From assembly GCF_031157375.1 (NCBI RefSeq), contig NZ_JAVIFV010000001.1:372001-436000 (forward strand): a DNA stretch of 64,000 nucleotides, given 5' to 3'. The notes under the pieces were generated by a model. That model was not told where the DNA came from. It ran no database searches and was given only the letters and a program-made list of their open reading frames with translations. Origin of the DNA: Sphingosinicella sp. LHD-64. Lineage in GTDB: Bacteria; Pseudomonadota; Alphaproteobacteria; Sphingomonadales; Sphingomonadaceae. Position 1 is the first letter of the stretch; every line of letters starts with the position of its first letter. Below, one piece after another: positions 34,522 through 43,633 of this stretch. A program made the translations under genes and the position numbers.

Positions 34522-35496
34522 TCAGTGCGAGGGCGAATTCTGCTGCCGCATGAGGTGCAGGCGGCCCTCGCGTTCATGGACCTCGCCGTTGAACGCCTGG
34601 GCCGCGGCATGGGCGAAGGCGCGGCCGTCGCCTATGCGAAAGACGCCGACGAATTCGGCCCGCGCCAGCGTCGGATCGTCGATCGTGACGGGCACGCGCG
34701 AATAGCGGTTCACTTCCTCGGCGGCGCGGCCGAGCGACTGGCCGTCGAACACGAGCAGACCCTGCCGCCAGGCAAGCCGGCGCTCGACCTCGTCGGGCTC
34801 GAGCATCGCCCGGCGCGCGCCAGCAGCGGCGGCAACGAGTTGCTCGTTGCGCCGCACGAGCCGCGGCGCGGCGGTTGCCGGACCGCCGGCGACCGCGACC
34901 TCGCCTTCCTCGACGGTGACCTCGACGTCACCGTCCTCGAAACCGACCGCGAATTTGGTGCCGACGGCGCGCACGGTGACGTCTTCCGCAGAGACCAGGA
35001 AGGGCCGAGGATCGCCATGACGGACTTCGAACAAGGCCTCGCCGCGCCGAAGCACGACACGCCGTGCGCTGCCGTCGTAGCGCACCTGGAGGGCGGAATC
35101 GCCATTGAGCACCGCGACCGATCCGTCGTCGAGCACCAGCCGGCGAACCTCGTCGCGCGAGGTGGTCACCCGACCGGCGAGCTGATCATAGCCGACGCCC
35201 CCGCCGATCAGCGCGACAGCGACCGAAGCCGCCATGGCGAAACGGCCCCAGCGGATCGGTGGACGCACGTCCGGCAGATCGTTGCGGGACACCTCGTCGA
35301 GCGCCGCGACCCGGTCCGTATCGCTCCAGATCGCCTGCGCGCGCACATAGGCGCCGAGATGCCGGCTGGAACCGGCAAGCCAATGATCGAGCTGCTGCTG
35401 TTCGTCCTGGGTTAGCTCGCGTGTGGCCGTACGCACGGCCCAGGCCGCGGCTGCGGCCTCAATGTCGTCCCCACTTCCAGAACTTACTGTCATCAA
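34522..35496 (-). CDS. fecR: FecR-like anti-sigma factor
   Basis: This 324-residue protein has an N-terminal cytoplasmic DUF4880-type segment (WAVRTATRELTQDEQQQLDHWLAGSSRHLGAY), a membrane helix (FAMAASVAVALIGGGVGY) and a periplasmic FecR domain (RRLVLDDGSVAVLNGDSALQV...GTKFAVGFEDG). It ends in a short C-terminal signalling domain. It overlaps the sigma gene by 38 bases. In the Fec paradigm it passes the signal from receptor to ECF sigma. A 163-base gap to the receptor may hold a sigma-dependent promoter. Confidence 0.93.
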   Translation of the reverse strand: MMTVSSGSGDDIEAAAAAWAVRTATRELTQDEQQQLDHWLAGSSRHLGAYVRAQAIWSDTDRVAALDEVSRNDLPDVRPPIRWGRFAMAASVAVALIGGGVGYDQLAGRVTTSRDEVRRLVLDDGSVAVLNGDSALQVRYDGSARRVVLRRGEALFEVRHGDPRPFLVSAEDVTVRAVGTKFAVGFEDGDVEVTVEEGEVAVAGGPATAAPRLVRRNEQLVAAAAGARRAMLEPDEVERRLAWRQGLLVFDGQSLGRAAEEVNRYSRVPVTIDDPTLARAEFVGVFRIGDGRAFAHAAAQAFNGEVHEREGRLHLMRQQNSPSH

Positions 35497-36046
35497 CGTC
35501 CGAAACCTCCGCCTCGTCAGCGGTCGTTTTCATTTCCTGGCCGAGGATGCGCAGAGCCTTGGCCAGATGCTTTTCCACCGTGCTCTCCGCGACACCCATC
35601 CGCTGGGCGATCTCCCGCTGCGAGAGCTCCCCGAACTTTTTCAGCTGAAACGCCTGGCGGCATTTCGGGGGAAGTCTTGAGATGATTTCATTCAACCGCT
35701 CGATTTCTTGCTTTCCACTGAGGCGGCGATGCGCGTTTACCTCATCATCCACGATGTTCAAGACTTCGAGGTCCGCCATCAGCTCGATCGAAACGATGCG
35801 CGAGCGGCGCAGATGCTCGCCGACGATGTGGCGGGCGGTGACGAAGAGATAGGCGCGTGCATTGACGACCTTGTCGAGATCCGCCGCCCACATCCGGGCG
35901 TAGGCCTCCTGGATCACCTCGTCGACGTCGCAGGATTCGAGGCCGCGGAGGCGCGCGACCAGCCAGCGGCGAACGTCCGGCTCGTGCGGGAGGACCTCCC
36001 GAGCGAACCAGCGGACTCGATGGCTATGGTCCATAAGGCATCGCAT
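35459..36046 (-). CDS. fecI: ECF sigma factor, FecI-like
   Basis: This protein is about 195 residues. Region 2 (CDVDEVIQEAYARMWAADLDKVVNARAYLFVTARHIV) and region 4 (IISRLPPKCRQAFQLKKFGELSQREIAQRMGVAESTVEKHLAKAL) are intact; there is no region 3. The start is uncertain: GTG 36049, ATG 36046 or ATG 36034 (MDHSHRV), none with a clear ribosome site. It is the first gene of the cluster and its promoter region also holds a long palindromic repeat. Known members of this family control the downstream TonB receptor operon. Confidence 0.9.
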   Translation of the reverse strand: MRCLMDHSHRVRWFAREVLPHEPDVRRWLVARLRGLESCDVDEVIQEAYARMWAADLDKVVNARAYLFVTARHIVGEHLRRSRIVSIELMADLEVLNIVDDEVNAHRRLSGKQEIERLNEIISRLPPKCRQAFQLKKFGELSQREIAQRMGVAESTVEKHLAKALRILGQEMKTTADEAEVSDVDDSKFWKWGRH

Positions 36047-36127
36047 CACTGATCGGCGGACCCGTCAAGCCTTGCGTGGCGGAAAGGTGAAAATTGCGCG
36101 TCGTCGGCGTGACTCCTCTCGCTAAGC

Positions 36128-36211
36128 CGTCATTGCGAGGAGCGAAGCGACGAAGCAATCCAGCCTGACTCAAAGGCTGCACTGGATTGCTTCGCTGCGC
36201 TCGCAATGACG
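36128..36211. repeat. Long imperfect palindromic repeat (ATTGCGAG...CAATCCAG type)
   Basis: Arm 1 (36128-36163) begins CGTCATTGCGAGGAGCGAAG and ends CGAAGCAATCCAG. Arm 2 (36182-36211) begins CTGGATTGCTTCGCTGCGCT and ends CGCAATGACG. A short loop joins them. A related element lies at 48416-48546. The predicted RNA hairpin is long and would sit in the leader of the ECF sigma gene on the minus strand, or at the 3' end of the preceding transcript. Confidence 0.8.
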
Positions 36212-36231
36212 TCCATTCTTCATGCCCGAGC

Positions 36232-36951
36232 CTATTGCGTGATCCGGCGCACGACCGCGCCATTTTCGTCCAGGAACTGGATGCTGGGCGCGCCGCTCGC
36301 ATCGACCTGCAGCACGAGTCGCGGCCGGCCCTGCGGATCTGCGAGGCGGACGATCGCGTCGCCCTGCACCTTGCCGGCGAACATCCGCTCCGCGCCGACG
36401 CCGCCATTGGCCATGGCATGGGCGCGCATTTCCTCGCGAATGCGCTGGCGCTCGGCATCGGTGGGCGCGCGGGCGGCGCGGTCGCTCATCTCCATCAGCG
36501 GCTCGATCGAATTGTCGGGACGGTCCCAGACGCGCATGCCCGCTTCGCGGCGGCCGTTCGACTCGCCGTAGAGCATCGAGACGGTCTGATCCTGCTTGTA
36601 CTGATCGAAGGTGATCCCGGCGCTCGCCGACCGGTTCGCCGCGTTGCTGCGATAGGTGAGCCCACCGACCTCGTCGCCGTCGTCATTGTAGAACCACATG
36701 CCACCGCCGCTGCGGCTGTGATGGCGATATTCCCGCCCGTTCATGAACAGGCCGGGAAAGCGGTCGCTGTTGGCGAGCACCAGCCGGTAGCGGCCGTTGG
36801 GCTCGACGATGTTCAGCCGATTGACGCTGATCTCGTCGAAACGGGTGACCTTGGGTTCGGTGTCGGCGGCGGCGAAGCCGAGCGGGATGAGCGCGCCCGC
36901 CCCGACCGCAACCGCCAGCGCGGCGACAAGCTTGAGACGGAGCACGCCCAT
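36232..36951 (-). CDS. Exported protein of unknown function, 240-aa paralogous family (copy 2)
   Basis: This 239-residue protein has a hydrophobic N-terminus (LKLVAALAVAVGAGALIPLGFAAA) and GGAAGGATC before the ATG. Motifs shared in order with the protein at 13874-14599 include LNIVEPNGRYRLVL, GGMWFYNDDGDEVGGL, FDQYKQDQ and IQFLDENGAVVRRI. It follows the esterase gene by 15 bases and should be co-expressed with it. No named domain is recognised; repeated short beta-hairpins are likely. Confidence 0.7.
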   Translation of the reverse strand: MGVLRLKLVAALAVAVGAGALIPLGFAAADTEPKVTRFDEISVNRLNIVEPNGRYRLVLANSDRFPGLFMNGREYRHHSRSGGGMWFYNDDGDEVGGLTYRSNAANRSASAGITFDQYKQDQTVSMLYGESNGRREAGMRVWDRPDNSIEPLMEMSDRAARAPTDAERQRIREEMRAHAMANGGVGAERMFAGKVQGDAIVRLADPQGRPRLVLQVDASGAPSIQFLDENGAVVRRITQ

Positions 36952-36966
36952 GATCCTTCCTTCCGG

Positions 36967-38655
36967 TCAGTAATTCCAACTTGCGGTGTCGGCGCCGGCC
37001 GGCGCGTTGCGGCGGACATGCTCCGCCATTTCGCGCACCACCCCGGCCCAGTCGGTATGGTGCCAGTTGTGGCCCTTCTTCGGCCGGCCCCATTCGAAGC
37101 GGATCGGATAGCCGGCGCCGCCGACCTCGCGGATCATGTCCTGGAACTGGTAGACGGCGAGGTTCAGATAGAAATCGTCCATCTCGCCGGCGAAGAAGTT
37201 GAGCCGGCCGCGAAGCTGCGGCCCCAGGCGTGCCCAGTTGTTGCGGACATGGGCGCTGAGATCATAGCCGTTGTCGCGCATGTAATTGGCGACCTCGCGG
37301 TTGATCGCGCCGGTGCGCGGATCGAACAGCGGCACCGGATAGCCGTCCGGCCCGACCGGCCCGTGCGTCGCCTGCCAGATGCCGAGCTGGTAGAAGGAAC
37401 GGCCGCGCGAGCCGAGCACGGATTCGAGCTGCGAAAGCTGGCGCATGGACAGCAGCGGATGGCCTTCGCGGGTGCGACGGAACGGCGTCTCCTCATTGAG
37501 CCAGTCGTTGATCCTGAGGTTGAACATGTTGTCGCGCTCGTAGATGTTCACGAGCTGGTAGCGGGAAAAGTCGATCGGATCGGGATTGAACACCCAGGCG
37601 CCGCCGAACAGCTCCGGATAGTGGACCTGCATGGCGAGCGCCTCCCAGCCTCCGGTCGAGGCGCCCTCGACGATCCGGGCATAAGGCTCGCGGATCAGCC
37701 GGAACTCGCGCTCCAGATGGGGGATGAGCTCCCGCGTGATCGCGTCGCCATAGGGGCCGTTATTGGCCGAGTTCAGCGAATAGGACTCGATGAAATAAGG
37801 GCTCGGATGGTCGAGCGTGATCGCGACGAAGCGCGGGAAATTGTCGCTCAGCCATTCCTGCGAGAATTCGTAGCCGGTGCGGACATTGGCGTCGCGGGCA
37901 TTGGCCTGCGCCCGTTCGGTGTTGGTCGCCGGATCGGTCGTGAAGTTGAACGGCCCGCCGAAATGGCCGAAGGTATAGACCGACGGGTAGCGGACGTTCG
38001 GATGCTCGTCGAAGCCGCGGGGCAGCAGCACCTCGGCGCCGATGTACATCGGCACGCCCCAGAAGCGCGACAGGATCTCGCTGCGGATGCGCACGCGCTT
38101 CAGATACTGCGTGTCGGGCTCCGCCGCCGGCACCGGGATGGTCTCGGTGAGCGCCAGCTCGACCTGCTGGTTTGCGTTGGCGGCAACGGTGAGCTGGACC
38201 GGGCGGCTGTAGAGATTGCCGGCCATCATCGTCGAGAAGCTACGCGGCCCGTTCGGGATCGGCACCCAGATGGTGTGGCCGTCCGAGCGAGTGACGCGGG
38301 TGTATTTGATGAGGACCGCCTGCGCCCAGTATTCGCCTGCGGGAAGCGCGCCGAGATTCTCGACCGGATAGGCATCGGCGCGGCCGTCCACGACCGCGGC
38401 GGCGCCGGGCCTCAGCCCCTCGACATCGGTGCCGAACGCGGGCGGGCCGTTGATCGCGATCGAGAGGCGCGGCTCGGGACTCTGGGCGCGCGAGACGACG
38501 ACGATCAGGCGGCCGGTGACGGGACCCTCGGCGCTCGCCGGCAGCGTCACAGCGAAATTGACCTCCGCCGCGGCGGGACCGGCCAGCCCCAGCCCGAACA
38601 CTCCGAACACAAGGAGCAGCAGCAGCAGCGCCCAAAGCCTCGACACCACGCGCAT
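36967..38655 (-). CDS. Exported esterase-like alpha/beta hydrolase (esterase/feruloyl-esterase-like fold)
   Basis: The start is ATG 38655, preceded by GGGAGGGG; an upstream in-frame start would add a non-signal leader. 562 residues with a signal peptide (LWALLLLLLVFGVFGLGLAGPAAA). After an N-terminal beta-rich region comes an esterase-type domain with nucleophile elbow EGASTGGWEAL, an Asp-containing NPDPID segment and KKGHNWHHTDW near the C-terminus as the His-bearing region. The Ser motif G-x-S-x-G is exact. Substrate unknown; the gene is divergent from the sulfurtransferase and upstream of the 240-aa unknown protein. Confidence 0.75.
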   Translation of the reverse strand: MRVVSRLWALLLLLLVFGVFGLGLAGPAAAEVNFAVTLPASAEGPVTGRLIVVVSRAQSPEPRLSIAINGPPAFGTDVEGLRPGAAAVVDGRADAYPVENLGALPAGEYWAQAVLIKYTRVTRSDGHTIWVPIPNGPRSFSTMMAGNLYSRPVQLTVAANANQQVELALTETIPVPAAEPDTQYLKRVRIRSEILSRFWGVPMYIGAEVLLPRGFDEHPNVRYPSVYTFGHFGGPFNFTTDPATNTERAQANARDANVRTGYEFSQEWLSDNFPRFVAITLDHPSPYFIESYSLNSANNGPYGDAITRELIPHLEREFRLIREPYARIVEGASTGGWEALAMQVHYPELFGGAWVFNPDPIDFSRYQLVNIYERDNMFNLRINDWLNEETPFRRTREGHPLLSMRQLSQLESVLGSRGRSFYQLGIWQATHGPVGPDGYPVPLFDPRTGAINREVANYMRDNGYDLSAHVRNNWARLGPQLRGRLNFFAGEMDDFYLNLAVYQFQDMIREVGGAGYPIRFEWGRPKKGHNWHHTDWAGVVREMAEHVRRNAPAGADTASWNY

Positions 38656-38795
38656 GCACCCCTCCCCCTGATTCGTCATTCTCATCATGAGACGATGCGC
38701 GACGGCGGGCGATCCGCCATCCGGTTTCGGGCGACGGCGGAAAGCCACTCTTCGACCATCGTGTCCGGCAATCACCCTGTAGCAGGAGCCCGCTT

Positions 38796-39659
38796 GTGCC
38801 CGATCCGATGATCTCGACCGAAGACCTCGCCACCCGCATGCGCCGGCCGGGCCTCAGCATCGTCGATGCGAGCTGGCATCTCGGCGACCGGGACGGCGCG
38901 GCGGAGTATCGGGCGCGCCATATCCCCGGCGCGGTCTTCTTCGACATCGATGCGATCGCGGACCCGGCGACCGACCTGCCGCACATGCTTCCGGACCCGG
39001 CGGCATTCGCCGAGGCGGTGGGAGCGCTCGGCATCTCCGATACCGACGACATCGTCGTCTACGACAGCGTCGGCATGTTCTCGGCGGCGCGGGTGTGGTG
39101 GACGTTCCGGATCATGGGCGCCGGGAACGTGTGGGTGCTCGACGGCGGGCTGCCGAAATGGGAGGCCGAGGGCCGCCCGGTCGCCGACGGCGACCCCGAT
39201 CCGGCGCCAGCGCGGTTCGCGGCGCGCTTCCGGCCGGAGCTGGTCCGCGGCCTCGCCGGCGTGCAGGGCGATCTTGCGTCGGAAGGGGTTCAGGTTGCGG
39301 ACGCCCGGCCGGCCCCGCGCTTCACCGGTGACGCGCCCGAGCTCAGGCCGGGGCTACGCAGCGGCCACATGCCGGGCGCACGCAGCCTGCCGCTGGCGAG
39401 CCTGCTCAACCCCGACGGCACGCTGAAATCGGCCGAGACGCTGAAGGCGGTGGTGGCGGACGCGGGCGTCGATCCCCAGCGTGCCGTCACCGCCACCTGC
39501 GGCTCCGGCATCACTGCCGCCGGCATCGCCCTCGCGCTGGCGCGGCTCGGCAACGAGGGCGTCGCCGTCTATGACGGCAGCTGGGCCGAATGGGGCGCCC
39601 GCGACGACCTGCCGGTGGCCGCCGGTCCCCCTAGCTGGCGGGCACACCGTCGACGGTGA
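38796..39659 (+). CDS. sseA: 3-mercaptopyruvate sulfurtransferase (tandem rhodanese)
   Basis: The start is GTG 38796, with AGGAG 7 bases upstream; an ATG at 38808 is the alternative. 287 residues form two rhodanese domains. The active cysteine is in TCGSGITA, the MST-type loop (CGSGVTA family) rather than the rhodanese loop. It transfers sulfur from 3-mercaptopyruvate to acceptors such as cyanide or thioredoxin. Its last 29 bases overlap the convergent M16 peptidase gene, and the C-terminal tail (PSWRAHRRR) looks extended. Confidence 0.88.
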   Translation: MPDPMISTEDLATRMRRPGLSIVDASWHLGDRDGAAEYRARHIPGAVFFDIDAIADPATDLPHMLPDPAAFAEAVGALGISDTDDIVVYDSVGMFSAARVWWTFRIMGAGNVWVLDGGLPKWEAEGRPVADGDPDPAPARFAARFRPELVRGLAGVQGDLASEGVQVADARPAPRFTGDAPELRPGLRSGHMPGARSLPLASLLNPDGTLKSAETLKAVVADAGVDPQRAVTATCGSGITAAGIALALARLGNEGVAVYDGSWAEWGARDDLPVAAGPPSWRAHRRR

Positions 39660-42399
39660 CCTGGCGGAGGCCGGGGAAGCGCTGCCGGAGCGCTTCGATC
39701 CAGACCTGCGAGTCCCCGGCCACGACGATCGTCGCCGCCTCGGGCCGCACATAGCGCGCGGCGAAGCGGGTGATGTCGGCCGAATCCGGCCCATCGCCGC
39801 CGGCCAGTTCGATGCGCGCCATGGTGAGCGGGGCGCCGGCGGTCACCAGCCGGGCCAGATAGTCGGCAAGCCCCGACGTGCGTTCGGTCTGGGAGCCGAG
39901 CCCATTGGTCAGCGCGGCGGCGCGGAGCGCGAGGTCGGGCGCGGTCATCGGCTCGGCGGACAGGCGGCGCATCTGCTCGAGCACCAGCCCGACGACCTGA
40001 TCGGCCGCATCGTTGCGCGTCTGGGTCGCGGCGAAGACGAAGCTGCCGCCGCGCCGCTCGTCGATGATGCTGCCGGCGCCGTAGCTGAGGCCGCGCCGGA
40101 CCCTGATTTCCTCGTTGAGCAGGCTCTGCCGTCCGGAGCCGAGGCGGGCATTGGCGAGGCGGAACTCGGGCCAGGCGGGATCATCGCGACCGACGGCCGG
40201 CAGGCCGGCAAGGACGGCGGTCTGGCCCGCGGACGGGATGTCCACGACCAGCACTTGCGGGGCAGAGGCCGCGCGGCGGGCCGGCGTGAACGCGGTCCCG
40301 CCCTGCCAGTCGCCGAACAATCGCCCGGCCAGCGCGAAGGCCTGGTCGCCGGTCAACGCGCCGGTGACGATGAGGGTGGCGTTGCGTGGTCCCCAGCCGC
40401 TCCGGTAGACGCCGGCGACATCTTCCGGGCGGATCGCAGTCAGGGTCGTGGCGGCCGGGACGCCATTCGTCATCGCTCCCATCAGCACGCGAAGTGCCGC
40501 CTGCATCGGCTGGCGGGCGGACACGGCTAGCGCATCGGCCTGCTGCCGGCGCGCGCGCTCCAGCTCTTCGGTGGCGAAGGCCGGGCGGCGAGCGATGTCG
40601 GCGAGGAGGTCGCCGGCCGCCGCGGCATTGGCGGCGGGGACGGTCAGCGAAATGCTGGTCGCGTCGGCATCGGCGCTCGATGCGATCGACCCGCCGAGCG
40701 CGGCGACGGCCTGAGCGAGCTGTCCGGCGTCACGTCCGCCGGCGCCGCGCAGCGCCAGCGCCGCCATGACGTCGGCGAGCCCGGCGCGTCCCCCGGGATC
40801 GGCCGCGTCGCCGCCGCCGATCACCAGCCGCAGCGTGACGAGCGGAATGTCCGAGGACCGGGCCGCGACGACGCGCAGGCCGTTCGGCAGGGTTCGTTCG
40901 GCGATGGCCGGAATTGCACGCGCCACTTCGGCGCCCGCCGCCGGCCGCGCCACACGATCGCCCTCCGCGGCCAGAGTGACCGGTGGGCGGCTCGCAGGCG
41001 GCACGATCGTGCCGAGCGTCGCGACATCCGGCGCGGCATCGCCGGTGTAGCCGGCCGGTCGCGCGGTCTCGTCGCGGTAGCGGATCGTCACGCGGCGCGC
41101 GTCGGCGAGCCAGTGCCGCGCGATGCGCTGCAGGTCCTCGGCGGTCACGTCGCGGATCGCGGCGAGGCGGCGGTCCGCCGCATCGGGATCGCCGGTCAGC
41201 GAAACGGCATCGCCCAGTTCGAACGCCCGGCCCCGCGCCACTTCGCGCCCGGTCAGCGCGTCGCCGAGCATGGCGTTCTTGACTGCGTCCAGCTCCGCCG
41301 CATCGATCGGCGTGTCGCGCAGCCGCGCGATCTCGCGGCCGAACGCCGCCTCTGCCTCGGCCAGGTCCCGGCCCTGGGCGAGGGTCGCCGTGAACGAGAA
41401 AGCATGGCCGTCACGCGTCGCGAAGTTGAAGGAAGTGACGTTGGAGGCGAGCTGCTGCGCATCGACCAGCTGCCGCCTCAGGCGCCCGGACCGGCCACGC
41501 GTGAGGATCGCCTCGATCACCGAAAGGCCCGCGACGTCGGCATTGTCGGCCGGTGGCGCGCGCCAGGAGAAGACGAGCGCGGGCAGCGGCACGTTCGGCG
41601 CATAGGTGTCGATGGTCAGCGCGCGGCGCTCCGTCCCCGTCGCACGGTCGCGCGGCATCGGCGTCGTGGGGCGCGGGATCGAGCCGATATAGCGGTCGAC
41701 CCATGTATCGAGCTCGGCCGGATCGAAATTGCCCGAGATCACGAAGATCGCATTGTCCGGCCGATAGTAGGTCTCGTGGAAGGCGCGCACGTCCGCCAGC
41801 GTCGCCTGGTCGAGATCGGTGATCGTGCCGCCGATGGGGCGCTGATAGGGATGGCCGTCGAACGTGTAGGCGGGCAGCAGCAGGTGCAGGATGCGGCCGT
41901 AGGGCTGGGCGAAGATGCGCTGGCGCAGCTCCTCCTTGACCACGTCGCGCTCAGACCGGAACGCGGCCTCGTCGACGACGAGGTTGCTGAGCCGCTCGCC
42001 CTCCATCCAGAGCAAGGCCTCGAGCCGGTTGGCCGGGACGGTGACATAATAGAGCGTCGTGTCGAACAGGGTGGTCGCGTTGCTCTCGCCGCCGATCTCG
42101 GTGAGGAAGCCCATGACGCCCTGCGGCAGGTTGCGCGTCGTCTTGAACATGAGATGCTCGAACAGGTGCGCGAACCCGCCCCGCCCGCGCGGGTCGTCGC
42201 GCTGCCCGACATCGTACCAGATGTTGACCGAGGCGGTCGCCGAGGAGGTGTCGCGGATCGCATAGACCCGCGCACCGTTGGCCAGCGTCCGGCCGGCATA
42301 ATGGAGCGGCGGCACGGAAACCGCGGATTGCGCCACGGCCACGGCCTGGCCGGAAAACCAGAACGTCAAAAACAGCAATGCAGTGACGGCGATCCGCAT
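39631..42399 (-). CDS. Exported M16 family zinc peptidase, two-domain (pitrilysin/PqqL-like)
   Basis: The start is ATG 42399 with GGAGGGG 8 bases upstream, giving 922 residues and a signal peptide (VTALLFLTFWFSGQAVAVAQ). The inverted zinc motif HLFEH (His78/Glu81/His82) is in the first half, and the third ligand Glu is in the ERDVVKEELRQR segment. The second half is a non-catalytic M16 repeat. Such periplasmic enzymes degrade peptides or cleave imported ones. The gene is divergent from the PstS-like gene. Confidence 0.9.
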   Translation of the reverse strand: MRIAVTALLFLTFWFSGQAVAVAQSAVSVPPLHYAGRTLANGARVYAIRDTSSATASVNIWYDVGQRDDPRGRGGFAHLFEHLMFKTTRNLPQGVMGFLTEIGGESNATTLFDTTLYYVTVPANRLEALLWMEGERLSNLVVDEAAFRSERDVVKEELRQRIFAQPYGRILHLLLPAYTFDGHPYQRPIGGTITDLDQATLADVRAFHETYYRPDNAIFVISGNFDPAELDTWVDRYIGSIPRPTTPMPRDRATGTERRALTIDTYAPNVPLPALVFSWRAPPADNADVAGLSVIEAILTRGRSGRLRRQLVDAQQLASNVTSFNFATRDGHAFSFTATLAQGRDLAEAEAAFGREIARLRDTPIDAAELDAVKNAMLGDALTGREVARGRAFELGDAVSLTGDPDAADRRLAAIRDVTAEDLQRIARHWLADARRVTIRYRDETARPAGYTGDAAPDVATLGTIVPPASRPPVTLAAEGDRVARPAAGAEVARAIPAIAERTLPNGLRVVAARSSDIPLVTLRLVIGGGDAADPGGRAGLADVMAALALRGAGGRDAGQLAQAVAALGGSIASSADADATSISLTVPAANAAAAGDLLADIARRPAFATEELERARRQQADALAVSARQPMQAALRVLMGAMTNGVPAATTLTAIRPEDVAGVYRSGWGPRNATLIVTGALTGDQAFALAGRLFGDWQGGTAFTPARRAASAPQVLVVDIPSAGQTAVLAGLPAVGRDDPAWPEFRLANARLGSGRQSLLNEEIRVRRGLSYGAGSIIDERRGGSFVFAATQTRNDAADQVVGLVLEQMRRLSAEPMTAPDLALRAAALTNGLGSQTERTSGLADYLARLVTAGAPLTMARIELAGGDGPDSADITRFAARYVRPEAATIVVAGDSQVWIEALRQRFPGLRQVTVDGVPAS

Positions 42400-42415
42400 G
42401 TCCGGCCCCTCCCTG

Positions 42416-42440
42416 AAGCAGGATGGGCGCCACCCTGCTT
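42416..42440. repeat. 7-bp perfect inverted repeat upstream of the M16 gene
   Basis: AAGCAGG (42416-42422) and CCTGCTT (42434-42440) enclose an 11-base loop containing GGGCGCC. It sits in the 148-base divergent gap, next to the ribosome site of the M16 gene. Its role as operator or mRNA hairpin is open. Confidence 0.35.
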
Positions 42441-42547
42441 TCCGCCATCTGCGCCGGTCCGGGCCCGGAGCGCAGCGCATCTTCGTCCTGACCCCGTAAC
42501 GTCACACAAGACGCGTAGGCTTGCCACGTCCCAGGAAGAGGTGCGCC

Positions 42548-43591
42548 ATGAGAAAGCAGCTCCTGCCGGCCCTCGGGTTCCTCTTCGCGCTGGCCGCGTG
42601 CGGTCAATCGTCGGCGAGCGTCGAGGAACAACGCGACCATATCCTCGCGGCCGGATCCTCCACCGTCTATCCGTTCACCCGCGCCGTCGCCGAGGAATTC
42701 CAGCGCAAGAACGCCGGCATGGCCGCGCCGGTCATCCAGTCGACCGGCACCGGCGCCGGCTTCGAGGCCTTCTGCGGCGGGCTCGGCGCGCGCTTCCCGG
42801 ATCTGGTCGACGCCTCGCGGCGCATCCATCCCGACGAGCTGGCCCAATGCCGCACCAACGGCGTCGTCAACATCACCGAGCTCCAGATCGGCATGGACGG
42901 CGTCGCCCTCGCCCAGAGCCCGGCCGCGCCGCCGATCCGGCTGACCCGCATCGAGCTCTACGAAGCACTCGCCGCCAATCCCTATGGCGAGCCCAACCAG
43001 AAGACGCGCTGGAACCAGGTCAACCCGAACCTGCCGGACATCCCGATCCTGGTCTACGGCCCGCCGGCGACCAGCGGCACGCGCGAATCGCTCGCCGAGC
43101 TGCTGCTGATCGGCGGCTGCCAAGCGGACGCCCGCATGCGTGCGCTGAAAGCGCAGGACGAGGCCGGCTTTCACCGCCTGTGCACCGAAATCCGCGGCGA
43201 CGGCCTCTATCAGGAAAGCGGCGAGGACGACGAGCGCTTGTCGCAGATGCTGGTGGTGAATCCGGGAGCGATCGGCATTTTCGGCTACGGCACGCTCGAA
43301 CGGGCCGGCAGCCGGCTGCGCGCGGTTCCGATCGACGGCATCATGCCCGATGCGACGACCATCGCGGCAGGACGCTATTCCGGGGCACGGCCGCTCTACA
43401 TCTACGTGAAGGGCGACCGGGTCGACAGCGTGCCTGGCCTCAGGATGTTCCTCAGCGAATATGCCGCGGCGATCGGGCCCGGCAGCTATCTCACGCAGCG
43501 CGGACTCATTCCGGCCGATCAGGCCGTGCGGCGGCGGACGGCGGAGAGCGCGACACGGCTGATTCCGCTGACGCCAGCGGCGTTGCGCTGA
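42548..43591 (+). CDS. PstS-like phosphate-binding lipoprotein, orphan
   Basis: The start is ATG 42548, with AGGAAGAGG upstream; 347 residues. A lipobox (LAAC, Cys near 19) is followed by HILAAGSSTVYPFTRAVAEEF, the anion-binding start of PstS-type proteins, and a STGTGAGFEAFCGG and TSGTRESLAEL region. These Ser/Thr-rich loops bind phosphate. No pstCAB or phoU genes are adjacent, so it may serve another transporter or be an extracytoplasmic sensor. Confidence 0.85.
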   Translation: MRKQLLPALGFLFALAACGQSSASVEEQRDHILAAGSSTVYPFTRAVAEEFQRKNAGMAAPVIQSTGTGAGFEAFCGGLGARFPDLVDASRRIHPDELAQCRTNGVVNITELQIGMDGVALAQSPAAPPIRLTRIELYEALAANPYGEPNQKTRWNQVNPNLPDIPILVYGPPATSGTRESLAELLLIGGCQADARMRALKAQDEAGFHRLCTEIRGDGLYQESGEDDERLSQMLVVNPGAIGIFGYGTLERAGSRLRAVPIDGIMPDATTIAAGRYSGARPLYIYVKGDRVDSVPGLRMFLSEYAAAIGPGSYLTQRGLIPADQAVRRRTAESATRLIPLTPAALR

Positions 43592-43633
43592 AGTGGAAGA
43601 GCGTCGCGGCGAAGCCGCGCCGTCGGTCCCGTC

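Noticed and set aside
29060-36049. Lasso-peptide biosynthetic cluster
   Set aside because: The S9 + TonB receptor + FecIR set resembles lasso isopeptidase loci, but I found no precursor peptide, cyclase (asparagine-synthetase-like) or protease genes in the window.
36187-38811. Plus-strand open frame of 874 codons opposite the esterase and 240-aa protein
   Set aside because: Antisense to two genes with signal peptides and good ribosome sites; no domain, GC-driven.
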